Source: Haloferax massiliensis (GTDB lineage Archaea > Halobacteriota > Halobacteria > Halobacteriales > Haloferacaceae). From it: a DNA stretch of 64,000 nucleotides. A model generated the notes under the pieces. It was given only the letters and a program-made list of their open reading frames with translations, was not told the DNA's origin and did no database searches. The stretch is taken from contig NZ_CSTE01000002.1 in the NCBI RefSeq assembly GCF_001368915.1, forward strand, positions 1,793,612 to 1,857,611, given 5' to 3'. The position numbers and the translations under genes were made by a program. This document shows, one piece after another, positions 7,445 through 16,506 of the stretch (position 1 is the stretch's first letter; each line of letters begins with the position of its first letter).

Positions 7445-8035
7445 ATGAGTTCCAACGAAATCCCCACCCGAGAGGTCGCCCGGCGCGTCTTCGCACAGGA
7501 GTTCAACGACGCCGGTTACACGTTCAAAGAGTCGGACGACGAGCGCGCGCCCGTCTACCTGTTGCTCCCGACGGGCGAGAGCGCCAACCGCGTCTTCCTC
7601 GTCGGCACGCTGACCGAGAAGGAAGACGTCGGCGAGGACAACGAGTACTGGCGCGGTCGCATCGTCGACCCGACGGGGACGTTCTTCGTCTACGCCGGCC
7701 AGTACCAGCCCGAGGCCGCCAGCGCGCTGCGCGACCTCGACGCGCCCGCCTACGTCGCGGTCGTCGGCAAGCCGCGGACCTACGAGACCGACGACGGCAG
7801 TATCAACGTCTCCGTCCGCCCCGAGTCCATCACCGAGGTCGACGCGGCCACGCGCGACCGCTGGGTGACCGAGACCGCGGACAAGACGCTCGACCGCATC
7901 GCGGCGTTCGACGACGAGGGCGACGAGTACGCGCGGATGGCCCGCGAGCACTACGACCTCGACCCCGAGGAGTACAAACGCGCCGCCATCGCCGCGCTCG
8001 AAAGCCTCGAACAGGCCGACGAACTGAGCGCGTAA
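7445..8035 (+). CDS. rpap3: RPA-associated protein, Rpap3-type (COG3390)
   Basis: A protein of 196 residues starting at the base after the rpa3 stop codon. It contains an OB fold (NRVFLVGTLTEKEDVG, then EYWRGRIVDPTGTFFVYAGQ, then APAYVAVVGKPRTYE) followed by an acidic helical C-terminus. Partners of this type are co-transcribed and co-purify with their cognate RPA in Haloferax, and the 196-residue length matches what I recall for Rpap3. The job is to form the ssDNA-binding complex with Rpa3. No zinc motif is visible. The operon appears to end here; the next 190 nt hold no gene. Confidence 0.92.
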   Translation: MSSNEIPTREVARRVFAQEFNDAGYTFKESDDERAPVYLLLPTGESANRVFLVGTLTEKEDVGEDNEYWRGRIVDPTGTFFVYAGQYQPEAASALRDLDAPAYVAVVGKPRTYETDDGSINVSVRPESITEVDAATRDRWVTETADKTLDRIAAFDDEGDEYARMAREHYDLDPEEYKRAAIAALESLEQADELSA

Positions 8036-8227
8036 GCGAGCGACTCGCCCGCGAGCCGGCGCATAGGCGGGATGCGAACCGGCCGTCAGACCGGCCGCCG
8101 AACACACCCGCCACCGAAACGACGGCCGATTTCCACCGTCACACGCCCCTTTTTACGACGACTCACGACGCCGAGACCCCTCGTCTGACGAACCATTAAG
8201 TGGCCTCACCACGGACCGAGGAATATC

Positions 8228-8641
8228 ATGGGCAACAAGAACAAGACCATCTCGTTTCGCGTCAACGAAGACGCGTTCGAGACCCTTCGGGAGATCGCCG
8301 AGGAGCGGGACATCTCCCTGTCCGCCGTCTTCCGCGACTACGTGGACACGTTAGTTGCCCACGACGGTCAGGTACAGGTCGTCCCGAAACACGAACTCGA
8401 AAAGATGCGCGAGGGCGAAGAGGAGTCGTTCCCGCCGACCGTGGAGGTTCCCAAGAGCTTCATCCGCGAACACGAGCGCCTCGAACTGGAGGCCGAACAC
8501 CTCCGCGAACAGCTCGAAGAACACAAAGGCTACGTGAACTACCTGCGCGAGCAGGTCGAAAACGACCACGACGACGTCGAGGAGGTCATCCAACTGGAGG
8601 ACCTCGACACGGGCGACGAGCCGTCGTTCCGCCTCGGCTAA
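8228..8641 (+). CDS. Ribbon-helix-helix/coiled-coil protein
   Basis: A protein of 137 residues. Residues 5-45 resemble a CopG/Arc ribbon-helix-helix domain: KTISFRVNEDAFETLREIAE, then ISLSAVFRDYVDTLV. From about residue 75 to 118 a charged heptad-like helix (EHERLELEAEHLREQLEEHK) predicts a coiled coil, and the C-terminus is acidic. RHH proteins bind DNA as dimers; the coiled coil may drive higher-order assembly. No toxin partner is adjacent, so an antitoxin role is not supported. An AATAT sequence immediately precedes the ATG, and ATTAAG about 30 nt upstream is the likely TATA box. Confidence 0.75.
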   Translation: MGNKNKTISFRVNEDAFETLREIAEERDISLSAVFRDYVDTLVAHDGQVQVVPKHELEKMREGEEESFPPTVEVPKSFIREHERLELEAEHLREQLEEHKGYVNYLREQVENDHDDVEEVIQLEDLDTGDEPSFRLG

Positions 8642-8684
8642 GCGCTCTCCAGTCCGCTTCGGCGTCCGCTCGTACCGATTCGGT

Positions 8685-9146
8685 TCAGCGAGGACCGACG
8701 AGGTCCTGCTTCGCCCGCCGGGCGTCGTCCTGCATCTCCCTGTTGCCTTCTACGTCCGCGAGCGCCTCGACCGATTCGAGCGTCCGGACCGAGTCGTCGA
8801 GAAACGAGAGCACGTCGCCGGGGTAGGCGTACACCATGTAGTCGTCGCTCATCACGTCCACGATGGCGTCGGGGCCGAGACCCTGTGCGCGGAGTTCGAG
8901 CAGGTACTCGATGAACTGGCGCTCGGGGTAGCCGGTGTAGATGTCGTCGGAGTTCTCGCAGTCGAGGAAGTCCTGCGCGAAGTCGAGCAGGCGGTCGCGG
9001 GTGGCGTCGTCCACCTTGGCGAGCCCCTCGCCGGAGTAGAGGATTTCGAGGGTCGCACCGCTGAAGACGCGCTTGGGGATGTTCGTATCCAGTTGCGAGA
9101 CGATCTGGCGGTGGTTTTTGAGATAGATCTTGTCCGTGATAGCCAC
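8685..9146 (-). CDS. Conserved protein of unknown function
   Basis: A soluble acidic protein of 153 residues starting MAITDKIYLKNHRQIVSQLD. It is predicted mostly alpha-helical, with segments such as LLDFAQDFLDCENSDDIYTG and FIEYLLELRAQGLGPDAIVD. No catalytic motif, metal site or membrane segment is visible. Codon use is typical of the genome, and the ATG at 9146 is the first in frame. It is convergent with the RHH/coiled-coil gene (43-nt gap) and divergent from tRNA-His. I do not recognise the family; it looks like a haloarchaeal conserved hypothetical. Confidence 0.7.
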   Translation of the reverse strand: MAITDKIYLKNHRQIVSQLDTNIPKRVFSGATLEILYSGEGLAKVDDATRDRLLDFAQDFLDCENSDDIYTGYPERQFIEYLLELRAQGLGPDAIVDVMSDDYMVYAYPGDVLSFLDDSVRTLESVEALADVEGNREMQDDARRAKQDLVGPR

Positions 9147-9295
9147 TGCTACCCGCGACTTCGAGCCACCGCGGCAAAAGCGTCCCGCTCGCCGACGCGG
9201 AGTGGTCGATGGGCGCGACCTCTGTTACGTACTGTCATTCCGGGACCGTAGCGTAACGTATTTTAGTCGTAGCGGATTAGGAAGGGTTGCAACGT

Positions 9296-9369
9296 GTCCG
9301 GGTTGGGGTAGTGGACTATCCTTCAGCCTTGTGGAGGCTGAGACGCGGGTTCAATTCTCGCACCTGGAC
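9296..9369 (+). tRNA. tRNA-His (anticodon GTG)
   Basis: The cloverleaf is readable. The best model takes G9296 as the extra G-1 of tRNA-His paired with C73 at 9369, then a 7-bp acceptor stem (TCCGGGT with ACCTGGA). It keeps T8, A14, G18-G19 and A21. The anticodon arm is CAGCC-TTGTGGA-GGCTG with anticodon GTG. The T arm GCGGG-TTCAATT-CTCGC has the usual TTC loop. No CCA is encoded. An AT-rich box (GTATTTTAG, about 9258-9266) lies upstream. Confidence 0.92.
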
Positions 9370-9471
9370 CTCTTCTCTAAATTTCGACCGGTGAGCACCG
9401 CGTCGCGTGCGCGAAGCGCCTCGAACCTCCCACCAGACCCAAGTGTGTCATAGACAAACATACCAGATGGG

Positions 9472-9591
9472 ATGAGAACCCAACTCCGCGCGGACAACTC
9501 GGTGTTCGACCGCATCCGCGACGCGATACTCAACCGCGGCGACCCGGAGGACAACGAAGACCCCGTCGGTCCCACGGTACCGACCGGGTGA
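9472..9591 (+). CDS. Possible 39-residue small protein
   Basis: ATG at 9472 to TGA at 9591, 39 codons. The product starts MRTQLRADNSVFDRIRDAIL and continues into an acidic, Pro-rich tail (DPEDNEDP). Codon third positions are mostly G or C, and the Asp/Glu content looks haloarchaeal, unlike the opposite frame, which gives an Arg/Ser-rich product. The upstream sequence TAGACAAACATACC is AT-rich. It would fill the otherwise empty 380 nt between tRNA-His and the CinA-type gene. No family is recognised; it could also be chance. Confidence 0.35.
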   Translation: MRTQLRADNSVFDRIRDAILNRGDPEDNEDPVGPTVPTG

Positions 9592-9750
9592 CGACTCGGT
9601 TGCGCACGGTCGCCGCCGGCCCTTCTCACTTTTCCGCACTCACACCGAGAGCGACCGTTCCGAAGCGGCGGGACTTCGGCCGTCGCCGACAACCCGAAGA
9701 GAACGCCGGAAACGAGCACGTCTTTCCTTCGGGAGCCTAACTACCCCGCC

Positions 9751-10575
9751 ATGCAGGTCGCCATCCTCACCGTCGGCAACGAACTGCTGGCGGGGGACAT
9801 CGAGAACACGAACGCGACGTGGTTGGCCAGACGGCTCACCGAGGGCGGGGCGACGGTGGCGCGGATTCAGACGGTCCCCGACGACCACGGGGTCATCGCC
9901 GAGACGGTCGCCGACTGGGCGGCCGCCTTCGACGCGGTCCTCGTCACCGGCGGTCTCGGCGGGACGCCGGACGACATCACGATGGAGGCCGTCGCCGCCG
10001 GCCTCGACCGAGCGTTCGTCGTCGACGACGACGCCGAAACGCAGGTCGAAGCGACCATCGCGGCGATTCTCGAACGCCGGCCGGACATCGACTTCGACCT
10101 CGAACCGGAGTGGTACGCGTCGATGCCCGCCGACGCCGAGGTGCTCCCGAACGAGGAGGGCCTCGCACCCGGCTGTCGGGCGGGGAACGTCTACGTCTTG
10201 CCGGGCATCCCCACGGAGATGAAGCCGATGTTCGAGTCCATCGCCGAGCGGTTCGCCGGCGACGTTCGGTCGCGGGAGGTCTACGCCGACGCGCCGGAGG
10301 GGGCCGTCGCCCGCGAACTCGGCGTCGTCGCCGAGCGGTTCGGCGTGGGCGTCGGGAGCTACCCCAACAGCGGCGGGCCGACGCGAATCAAACTCACCGG
10401 CGGCGACCCGGCGGCCCTCGACGAGGCGATGGCGTGGTTCCGGTCGAACGCGACGGTCGACCTCTACGAGAGCGAAGCGGCGGTCGAGGCGGCGCGCGAG
10501 GAGGAGGCAGGCGGCGAAGAACGAAGTCGAATCGGCCGCGACGACGGGAGGCTGGGCGGCTCCGACGGCGAGTGA
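9751..10575 (+). CDS. CinA-type molybdopterin-binding domain protein
   Basis: A protein of 274 residues with a MoCF/CinA N-terminal domain: AILTVGNELLAGDIENTNAT at residues 4-23, FDAVLVTGGLGGTPDDITME near residues 51-70, and YVLPGIPTEMKPMFE. These are the nucleotide-binding signatures of the CinA/COG1058 family, whose bacterial members hydrolyse ADP-ribose or deamidate NMN in pyridine-nucleotide recycling. The C-terminal NMN deamidase domain of bacterial CinA is absent; instead there is an acidic tail rich in Glu, Gly and Arg. The haloarchaeal role is not established. ATG 9751 follows ACTACCCCGCC; the next gene is convergent, 7 nt away. Confidence 0.85.
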   Translation: MQVAILTVGNELLAGDIENTNATWLARRLTEGGATVARIQTVPDDHGVIAETVADWAAAFDAVLVTGGLGGTPDDITMEAVAAGLDRAFVVDDDAETQVEATIAAILERRPDIDFDLEPEWYASMPADAEVLPNEEGLAPGCRAGNVYVLPGIPTEMKPMFESIAERFAGDVRSREVYADAPEGAVARELGVVAERFGVGVGSYPNSGGPTRIKLTGGDPAALDEAMAWFRSNATVDLYESEAAVEAAREEEAGGEERSRIGRDDGRLGGSDGE

Positions 10576-10582
10576 GAGGGGC

Positions 10583-11755
10583 TCAGCGGAGCTGTGCGAG
10601 TCCGGCGTCGGAGCGCGGCATGGCGTCGAGCGACCCGCGACTGCGGATGATGTTGAAGGCGGTGACGAGGTCCGACCGAGAGACGAGCCCGACGAGTTCG
10701 CCCGCCTCGTCGACGACCGGGAGGCGGCCCACGCCGCGTTCCTGCATGAGGGCGATGGCGTCCATCGCGTCGGCGTCGGGGGTGATGGTCGCCAGTTCGT
10801 CGCTCATGATGTCGTCCACGCGGAAGGCGTCGCGTTCGACCTCCTTGACGCCGCGGGCGTCGTCGAGGGTGACCATGCCGACGAGGTCGCCGTTTCTGAG
10901 GACCGGGTAGCCCGTGTGGCGCTCGACGAACATGCGTTCGAGGAGTTCGGCGACCGACGTCCTCTCGTCGACCACGTCGAGGTTCTCGCGGGCGGTCATG
11001 ATGTCGCGGACGACCACGTCCTGAAACGTCGCCTTGAGGACGGTCTGTTGAGCCTCGCCGGACGCGCCCATGTAGATGAAGAAGGCGAGCGCGACGAGGA
11101 ACAGGTTGAAAAAGAGGCCGAACAGGCCGAGCAGGAACGCGAACACCTTGCCGACCTCGGCGGCCATCTGCGTCGCTTTCGCGTGCGGGCGGTTCCGCGC
11201 GAGGAGCGCCCGGAGGACGCGCCCGCCGTCCATCGGGAAACCGGGGAGCATGTTGAACACGGCGAGCGAGACGTTCACCAGCGCGAGGTAGCCGAGGACG
11301 AACTGCGCGGGAGCCTGCGACTCGGGGAGCAACAGGAAGCCGGCGTAGGAGACGACGCCGATGGCGACCGAGACGAGCGGGCCGGCGACGGCGATGGTGA
11401 ACTCCTGTTTCCAGTCCTCGGGAATCTCCTTGAACCGGGCGACGCCGCCGAAGAGCCAGAGCGTGATGGACTCGATTTCGTAACCGTAGCGCATGGCGAC
11501 GAGCGAGTGGCCGAACTCGTGGAGCAGAACGCCGGCGAACAGGCCGATGGCGGCCGCGCTCCCGAGCACCCACTGCATCGACCCCGCGGAGATGGCCGCG
11601 CCGTCGATGCTCGCGCCGAAGAGGTCGTTGACGATGAGCGCGAGATTCGTCACGTCCGAGCCGATGAGCCACGCGAAAAGCGGGAGAACGATGAGGAACG
11701 TGAGGTCCAACTTTATCGGGATGCCGAAGACGCTACCGATGCGGATTCCTCGCAT
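10583..11755 (-). CDS. Site-2 protease (M50) with two CBS domains
   Basis: A membrane metalloprotease of 390 residues. Residues about 15-245 hold six or so membrane helices with the zinc motif LLHEFGHSLVA (near residue 79) and the second ligand motif MLPGFPMDGGRVLRA (near residue 167). Residues about 250-375 hold two CBS domains (VVRDIMTARENLDVVDE, then VDDIMSDELATITPDADAMD), which bind adenine nucleotides and may gate activity. Family members cleave transmembrane segments of membrane-bound regulators or process membrane proteins; the substrate here is unknown. ATG at 11755. It is convergent with the CinA-type gene and divergent from the cupin gene, 86 nt away. Confidence 0.92.
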   Translation of the reverse strand: MRGIRIGSVFGIPIKLDLTFLIVLPLFAWLIGSDVTNLALIVNDLFGASIDGAAISAGSMQWVLGSAAAIGLFAGVLLHEFGHSLVAMRYGYEIESITLWLFGGVARFKEIPEDWKQEFTIAVAGPLVSVAIGVVSYAGFLLLPESQAPAQFVLGYLALVNVSLAVFNMLPGFPMDGGRVLRALLARNRPHAKATQMAAEVGKVFAFLLGLFGLFFNLFLVALAFFIYMGASGEAQQTVLKATFQDVVVRDIMTARENLDVVDERTSVAELLERMFVERHTGYPVLRNGDLVGMVTLDDARGVKEVERDAFRVDDIMSDELATITPDADAMDAIALMQERGVGRLPVVDEAGELVGLVSRSDLVTAFNIIRSRGSLDAMPRSDAGLAQLR

Positions 11756-11841
11756 ACCCGTAGTAACCCCGGAGGGGCCTTAAGCAGTCAGGGCGGGGAG
11801 ACGGGGAAATGCTTACGCGGGCAGGCAATCCACGGAGAGAT

Positions 11842-12231
11842 ATGAGCGATTCCCGACCGGAGCCGGTAGTCAAACGGAGCGCGGATATCGAGTACGAGGC
11901 GGTCGGCGCGGCCGACGGGATGTCGAAGGGCGTCCTCGTCTCCGAGGCCGACGGCGCGCCGAACTTCGCCATCCGGCGGTTCGTCCTCGATTCGGGCGCG
12001 TCGGTGCCGAAACACACCAACGAGGTCGAACACGAGCAGTACGTCCTGTCGGGCCGGTACGTCGTCGGCATCGGCGACGAGGAGTACGAGGTCGAAGCCG
12101 GCGACTCGCTTCTGATTCCCGCCGGCGTCGTCCACTGGTACCGAAACGAGTCCGACGAGGAGGGGGCGTTCCTCTGTGCGGTCCCCAACGGCGACGACGC
12201 CATCGAACTCGCCGACGACGCCGACGCCTGA
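11842..12231 (+). CDS. Cupin-domain protein
   Basis: A protein of 129 residues with a single cupin barrel. The first motif is KHTNEVEHEQYVLSGRYVVG (metal-binding His and Glu), and the second is DSLLIPAGVVHWYRN with the third histidine. Such small cupins may be isomerases, dioxygenases or sensors; nothing here identifies the substrate. ATG 11842 is chosen over an upstream TTG because GATATG follows an AT-richer stretch. It stands alone between the site-2 protease (divergent) and the helicase gene 132 nt downstream on the same strand. Confidence 0.85.
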   Translation: MSDSRPEPVVKRSADIEYEAVGAADGMSKGVLVSEADGAPNFAIRRFVLDSGASVPKHTNEVEHEQYVLSGRYVVGIGDEEYEVEAGDSLLIPAGVVHWYRNESDEEGAFLCAVPNGDDAIELADDADA

Positions 12232-12363
12232 GCGCGGCGCGCCGTCGGTGGCCCTCGGGGGCCGGGGGCGAGGAGGCACGGTACGAAGCCGTGTGCGGGT
12301 CGCTGGCGAGCCCGAGCGGTCGCAGGCGAATCCCTGAAATACCACGTCGCCGTAGCAGGCATC

Positions 12364-14418
12364 GTGTCTAAACAGGTCACCCGCGTCGACACGCTGTTTC
12401 TCCACCAGACGGGAGACGACTACCTCGTCGTCGCCCGCCGGGACGGAAAGCGGGTGCTCCGCGGCAAGCTCGAACTCAAAGAGACGAACGCGGGGCCCCG
12501 CCCCCTGCGCTTTCTGGTGACGCGGAAGGGAGAGGACTCGCCGCGCGACCCGAGCCAGTTCGTCGAACTCGCCCGGTCGGCCGCCCGTATCCGCATCTCG
12601 CAGCAGACGCCGAAAGACGGCCGCGACGAGCTGAAAGAGATGCTCGACGGCTACCAGTTGGAGGCGCTGACGGTCCGGACTTGCCGGCGCTGTGCCGTCA
12701 ACGGCCGCTACTCGCCCATCACCGACGACACGGCCATCAAGGCCGAACACGAGCACATCTGCCGCGACTGCGCCGTCAAAGAGTTGGAGGGCGAACTCTC
12801 CTTCGCGGGCGGCCTCACGCAGGCGGCCCAAGAGCGGCTGGAGGAACTGCTCTACGAGACGGGCGACCTGACCCGCATCACGAACTTACTGCAGGGCGAG
12901 TTGGACCCCGACCTGACGAAGTTCGACACCATCAGCGCGACGACGGAGGACGTGGAGTTGGTCGAGACGAGCACGCTCGACCTCCACCCGAACCTGAAGT
13001 CGATGCTGACCGAGCGCTTCGACACCCTGCTCCCCGTCCAGAGCCTCGCTATCGACAACGGACTGCTCGACGGCGACGACCAACTCGTCGTGAGCGCGAC
13101 GGCGACCGGGAAGACCCTCGTCGGCGAACTCGCCGGCATCGACCGGATGCTGGAAGGCGAGGGCAAGATGCTGTTTCTCGTCCCGCTCGTCGCGCTCGCC
13201 AACCAGAAACACGAGGACTTCAAGGAGCGCTACGGCCACCTCGGCAAGGTGACCATCCGGGTCGGCGCGAGCCGAATCAACGACGACGGCAACCGCTTCG
13301 ACCCGAACGCCGACGTCATCGTCGGCACCTACGAGGGCATCGACCACGCGCTCCGGACGGGGAAGGACCTCGGCGACATCGGTACGGTCGTCATCGACGA
13401 GGTCCACACCCTGAAAGAAGCGGAACGCGGCCACCGCCTCGACGGGATGATCGCCCGCCTGAAACACTACTGCGAGGCCCGCGCGAAGCGCAGCGAGGGC
13501 TACGGCGGCGCGCAGTGGATTTACCTCTCCGCGACCGTCGGCAACCCGAAGTGGCTCGCACAGAACCTCCGGGCGAACCTCGTCGAGTACGAGGACCGCC
13601 CCGTCCCCATCGAGCGCCACGTCACCTTCGCGGACGGGCAGGAAAAGCCCCGCATCGAGAACCGCCTGGTGCGACAGGCGTTCGACTCGAAGTCCTCGAA
13701 GGGCTACCGCGGCCAGACCATCATCTTCACCAACTCGCGGCGGCGGTGTCACGAAATCGCCCGGAAGATTGACTACAACGCCGCGGCGTACCACGCCGGC
13801 CTCGACTACGGCCAGCGAAAGCGCGTGGAGCGGCAGTTCGCCAATCAGGACCTCGCGGCCGTCGTGACGACCGCCGCGCTCGCCGCCGGCGTCGACTTCC
13901 CGGCGTCGCAGGTCATCTTCGACACGCTGGCGATGGGCATCGAGTGGCTCTCCGTCCAGGAGTTCAGCCAGATGCTCGGCCGCGCCGGCCGCCCCGACTA
14001 CCACGACAAGGGCGTCGTCTACCTGCTCGTCGAACCCGACGCGAGCTATCACAACACGATGGAGATGACCGAAGACGAGGTCGCGTTCAAGCTCCTCAAA
14101 GGCGAGATGGAGGAGGTCAGGACGGTGTACGACCAGTCCTCGGCGGTCGAGGAGACGCTGGCGAACATCGTCGTCGCCGGCAAGAAGGCGAAGGCGCTCA
14201 ACAACCGGATGCTCGGCGAGTTGCCGACGACGCACGCGGTGGGGAAGCTCTTGGAGTGGGGCTTCATCGACGGGCTGGACCCGACGCCGCTCGGCCTCGC
14301 CGTGACCCGGCAGTTCCTCTCGCCGAGGGAGGCGTTCGCCATCCTCGACGGCATCCGAAAGGGGTCGTCGCCGTACGAAATCGTCGCCGACCTCGAACTC
14401 GACGAGGAAGGCCGGTGA
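12364..14418 (+). CDS. DEAD/DEAH-box helicase with DUF5814-type N-terminus
   Basis: A superfamily-2 helicase of 684 residues. The N-terminal 200 residues are haloarchaea-specific and include a zinc ribbon, CRRC (near residue 104) and CRDC (near residue 138); from memory this is DUF5814. The helicase core has Walker A SATATGKT (near residue 244), Walker B IDEVHTL (DEVH), motif III LSATVGN, and C-terminal motifs TTAALAAGVDFPASQ and QMLGRAGRPD, which resemble Ski2/Hel308-type helicases. A nucleic-acid unwinding role is secure; the pathway is not. The start is GTG 12364. The gene ends 75 nt before the SLC13 permease gene. Confidence 0.9.
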   Translation: MSKQVTRVDTLFLHQTGDDYLVVARRDGKRVLRGKLELKETNAGPRPLRFLVTRKGEDSPRDPSQFVELARSAARIRISQQTPKDGRDELKEMLDGYQLEALTVRTCRRCAVNGRYSPITDDTAIKAEHEHICRDCAVKELEGELSFAGGLTQAAQERLEELLYETGDLTRITNLLQGELDPDLTKFDTISATTEDVELVETSTLDLHPNLKSMLTERFDTLLPVQSLAIDNGLLDGDDQLVVSATATGKTLVGELAGIDRMLEGEGKMLFLVPLVALANQKHEDFKERYGHLGKVTIRVGASRINDDGNRFDPNADVIVGTYEGIDHALRTGKDLGDIGTVVIDEVHTLKEAERGHRLDGMIARLKHYCEARAKRSEGYGGAQWIYLSATVGNPKWLAQNLRANLVEYEDRPVPIERHVTFADGQEKPRIENRLVRQAFDSKSSKGYRGQTIIFTNSRRRCHEIARKIDYNAAAYHAGLDYGQRKRVERQFANQDLAAVVTTAALAAGVDFPASQVIFDTLAMGIEWLSVQEFSQMLGRAGRPDYHDKGVVYLLVEPDASYHNTMEMTEDEVAFKLLKGEMEEVRTVYDQSSAVEETLANIVVAGKKAKALNNRMLGELPTTHAVGKLLEWGFIDGLDPTPLGLAVTRQFLSPREAFAILDGIRKGSSPYEIVADLELDEEGR

Positions 14419-14492
14419 ATTCGGACGCCCTCGGCCGAGGCTGACAGTCCGAATCCCGCACGCTTTTTGGCCGCCGACGCATCGATGACCGC

Positions 14493-16349
14493 GTGGTAGC
14501 GATAACGCCGGACATCCTCGTCGTCTTCGCCGTCATCCTCGTCGCGTTGGCGTTTTTCGCGACCGAGCCCGTTCCGGTCGACGTGACGGCCATCGGCGTG
14601 ATGGTGTCGCTGATGCTGATTCAGCCCGCCTCCGAGGCGCTCGCCTCGGCGGGGATGCTCGGCGCGCCAATCGTCCTGTTCGAGACCTACCCCGGCGACG
14701 CCCTCTCGGGGTTCGCCAACACGGCGACGCTGACCGTCCTCGCGATGTTCATCCTCAGCGAGGGCGTCCAGCGAACCGGCATCATCCAGCTTCTCGGCGC
14801 GAAGATATCGACGTTCACCGGCGACAGCGAACTCCGACAGCTCGGCGCGACCGTCGGCGTCGTCGGTCCCATCTCCGGCTTTATCAACAACACCGCCGCG
14901 GTCGCCATCCTGCTCCCGATGGTGACGGACCTCGCCGACCGCGGGCGGACCTCCCCCTCGAAGCTCCTCTTACCGCTGTCGTACGCGTCGATGTTCGGCG
15001 GCATGCTGACGCTCATCGGAACCTCGACCAACATCCTCGCCAGCGACGTCTACTCGCGCATCACGGGCGAAGCGCCGTTCACGATGTTCGAGTTCACCGC
15101 GCTCGGCGCGGTGGTGATGGCCGTCGGCGTCGTCTACCTCATGACCGTCGGTCGGCGACTCACCCCGGCGCGCATCGAGCCGCGGCGGGACCTGACCGAG
15201 GAGTTCGAGATGGCCGACTACCTGACCGAGGTCGTCGTCCGCGAGGACTCCCCGCTCGTGGGGCAGCAGGTCCAGCGGGCGCTCGTCGAGACCGAGTTCG
15301 ACGTCGACCTCCTCCAGCTCATCCGCGGCGAGAGCGTCTTCCTCGAACCGCTCGGCCCGAAAGAGATTCAGCCGGGCGACGTGTTCACCCTCCGGACCGA
15401 CCGCAACACGCTCGTCGAACTGCTCGACGTGGAGGGCCTCGACCTCGTGCCGGCGACCGTCACCGAAGACGAACTCGAACTCGCCGACCGCGGCCAGAAC
15501 CTCGTCGAAGTCGTCGTCGCGCCGGGGTCGGCGCTGGTCGGCGAGTCGCTCGCCTCGGCGAGTTTCAGACAGCGGTACGACGCGACCGTGCTCGCGCTCC
15601 GCCGCGGCGGCGAACTCATCCGCCGGCGGATGGACAAACTCCCCCTCCGCGTCGGCGACACGCTGCTCGTGCAGGCGACCGTCGAGAGCATCGAGCGTCT
15701 CGACAACAACCGCAACTTCATCGTCGCCCAGGAAATCGAGCGTCACGACTACCGCGAGTCGAAGATTCCGGTGGCCGTCGGCATCGTCGCCGGCGTCGTC
15801 GCGCTCGCCGCGCTCGACTTCCTGCCCATCGTCGTCGCCGCGCTCCTCGGCGCGCTCGCCATGGTCGCCACGAAGTGTCTCCGCCCGACGGAGCTGTACG
15901 ACGCCGTCCAGTGGGACGTCATCTTCCTCCTCGCGGGCGTCATCCCGCTCGGCATCGCGATGGAGAACTCCGGGGCCGCCGAACTCCTCGCCGAACTGGT
16001 CGTGATGAGCGGCGAGTTCCTCCCCCTCATCGCGGTCCTCGGAGTGTTCTACTTCGTGACGGCGCTCCTGACGAACGTCATCTCGAACAACGCGAGCGTC
16101 GTGCTCATGATTCCGGTCGCCATCGAGGCCGCGACGACCCTCGGAGCCGACCCGTTCTCGTTCGTCCTCGCGGTCATGTTCGCGGCCTCGACGGCCTTCA
16201 TGACTCCCGTCGGCTACCAGACGAACCTGTTCGTCTACGGTCCCGGCGGCTACAAGTTCACGGACTACATCCGCGTCGGCGGCCCGCTCCAGTTGCTTCT
16301 CGGGGTCGTGACGACCGTCGGCGTCGCGTACTTCTTCCCCCTGACCTGA
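14493..16349 (+). CDS. SLC13/DASS-type permease with RCK_C (TrkA-C) domains
   Basis: A membrane transporter of 618 residues with about 11-12 hydrophobic segments. The first transport repeat includes GFINNTAAVAILLPMV and LIGTSTNIL, the SNT-type cation and substrate motifs; the second includes NVISNNASVVLMIPVA and TPVGYQTNLFV. Between them, about residues 230-420, are two soluble TrkA-C/RCK_C domains (EVVVREDSPLVGQQV, then VEVVVAPGSALVGESL), which usually bind ligands that regulate transport. The likely substrates are sulfate, dicarboxylates or similar anions driven by sodium. The start is GTG 14493; the nearby ATG at 14485 runs into a stop in another frame. Confidence 0.9.
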   Translation: MVAITPDILVVFAVILVALAFFATEPVPVDVTAIGVMVSLMLIQPASEALASAGMLGAPIVLFETYPGDALSGFANTATLTVLAMFILSEGVQRTGIIQLLGAKISTFTGDSELRQLGATVGVVGPISGFINNTAAVAILLPMVTDLADRGRTSPSKLLLPLSYASMFGGMLTLIGTSTNILASDVYSRITGEAPFTMFEFTALGAVVMAVGVVYLMTVGRRLTPARIEPRRDLTEEFEMADYLTEVVVREDSPLVGQQVQRALVETEFDVDLLQLIRGESVFLEPLGPKEIQPGDVFTLRTDRNTLVELLDVEGLDLVPATVTEDELELADRGQNLVEVVVAPGSALVGESLASASFRQRYDATVLALRRGGELIRRRMDKLPLRVGDTLLVQATVESIERLDNNRNFIVAQEIERHDYRESKIPVAVGIVAGVVALAALDFLPIVVAALLGALAMVATKCLRPTELYDAVQWDVIFLLAGVIPLGIAMENSGAAELLAELVVMSGEFLPLIAVLGVFYFVTALLTNVISNNASVVLMIPVAIEAATTLGADPFSFVLAVMFAASTAFMTPVGYQTNLFVYGPGGYKFTDYIRVGGPLQLLLGVVTTVGVAYFFPLT

Positions 16350-16398
16350 CGGGGCGGAACGAAACCCTTTACTCCGCGACGGGGAGAGTCGTATGTGC

Positions 16399-16471
16399 GG
16401 GACCGTGGGTTAGCCTGGTATACTTCGGGCCTTGGGTGCCCGTGACCCCGGTTCAAATCCGGGCGGTCCCA
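16399..16471 (+). tRNA. tRNA-Pro (anticodon TGG)
   Basis: A 73-nt cloverleaf. The acceptor stem is GGGACCG with CGGTCCC and discriminator A; the anticodon stem-loop is CGGGC-CTTGGGT-GCCCG with TGG at the centre; the T arm is CCCGG-TTCAAAT-CCGGG. No CCA is encoded. CTTTACT upstream (about 16366-16373) is the likely TATA-like box. Confidence 0.95.
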
Positions 16472-16487
16472 TTGGGCTTATAAACAA

Positions 16488-16506
16488 AGCGGCTCGTTTT
16501 GCCGCT
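16488..16506 (+). terminator. Possible hairpin and T-run downstream of tRNA-Pro
   Basis: AGCGGC (16488-16493) pairs with GCCGCT (16501-16506) around a 7-nt loop and is followed by a short T-run. The remaining 210 nt up to the next gene hold no other clear element, apart from a CACTTTTG box before the small protein. Confidence 0.35.

Noticed and set aside
6596..8107. 503-codon open frame on the minus strand
   Set aside because: Antisense to rpa3-rpap3, whose OB-fold and zinc motifs are unmistakable.
8228..8641. Antitoxin of a toxin-antitoxin pair
   Set aside because: The RHH domain would allow it, but no small toxin gene adjoins on the same strand and the coiled-coil C-terminus is not typical.
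9351..9719. 122-codon minus-strand frame next to tRNA-His
   Set aside because: Runs into the tRNA and gives a non-acidic product; the + strand 39-codon frame is more credible.
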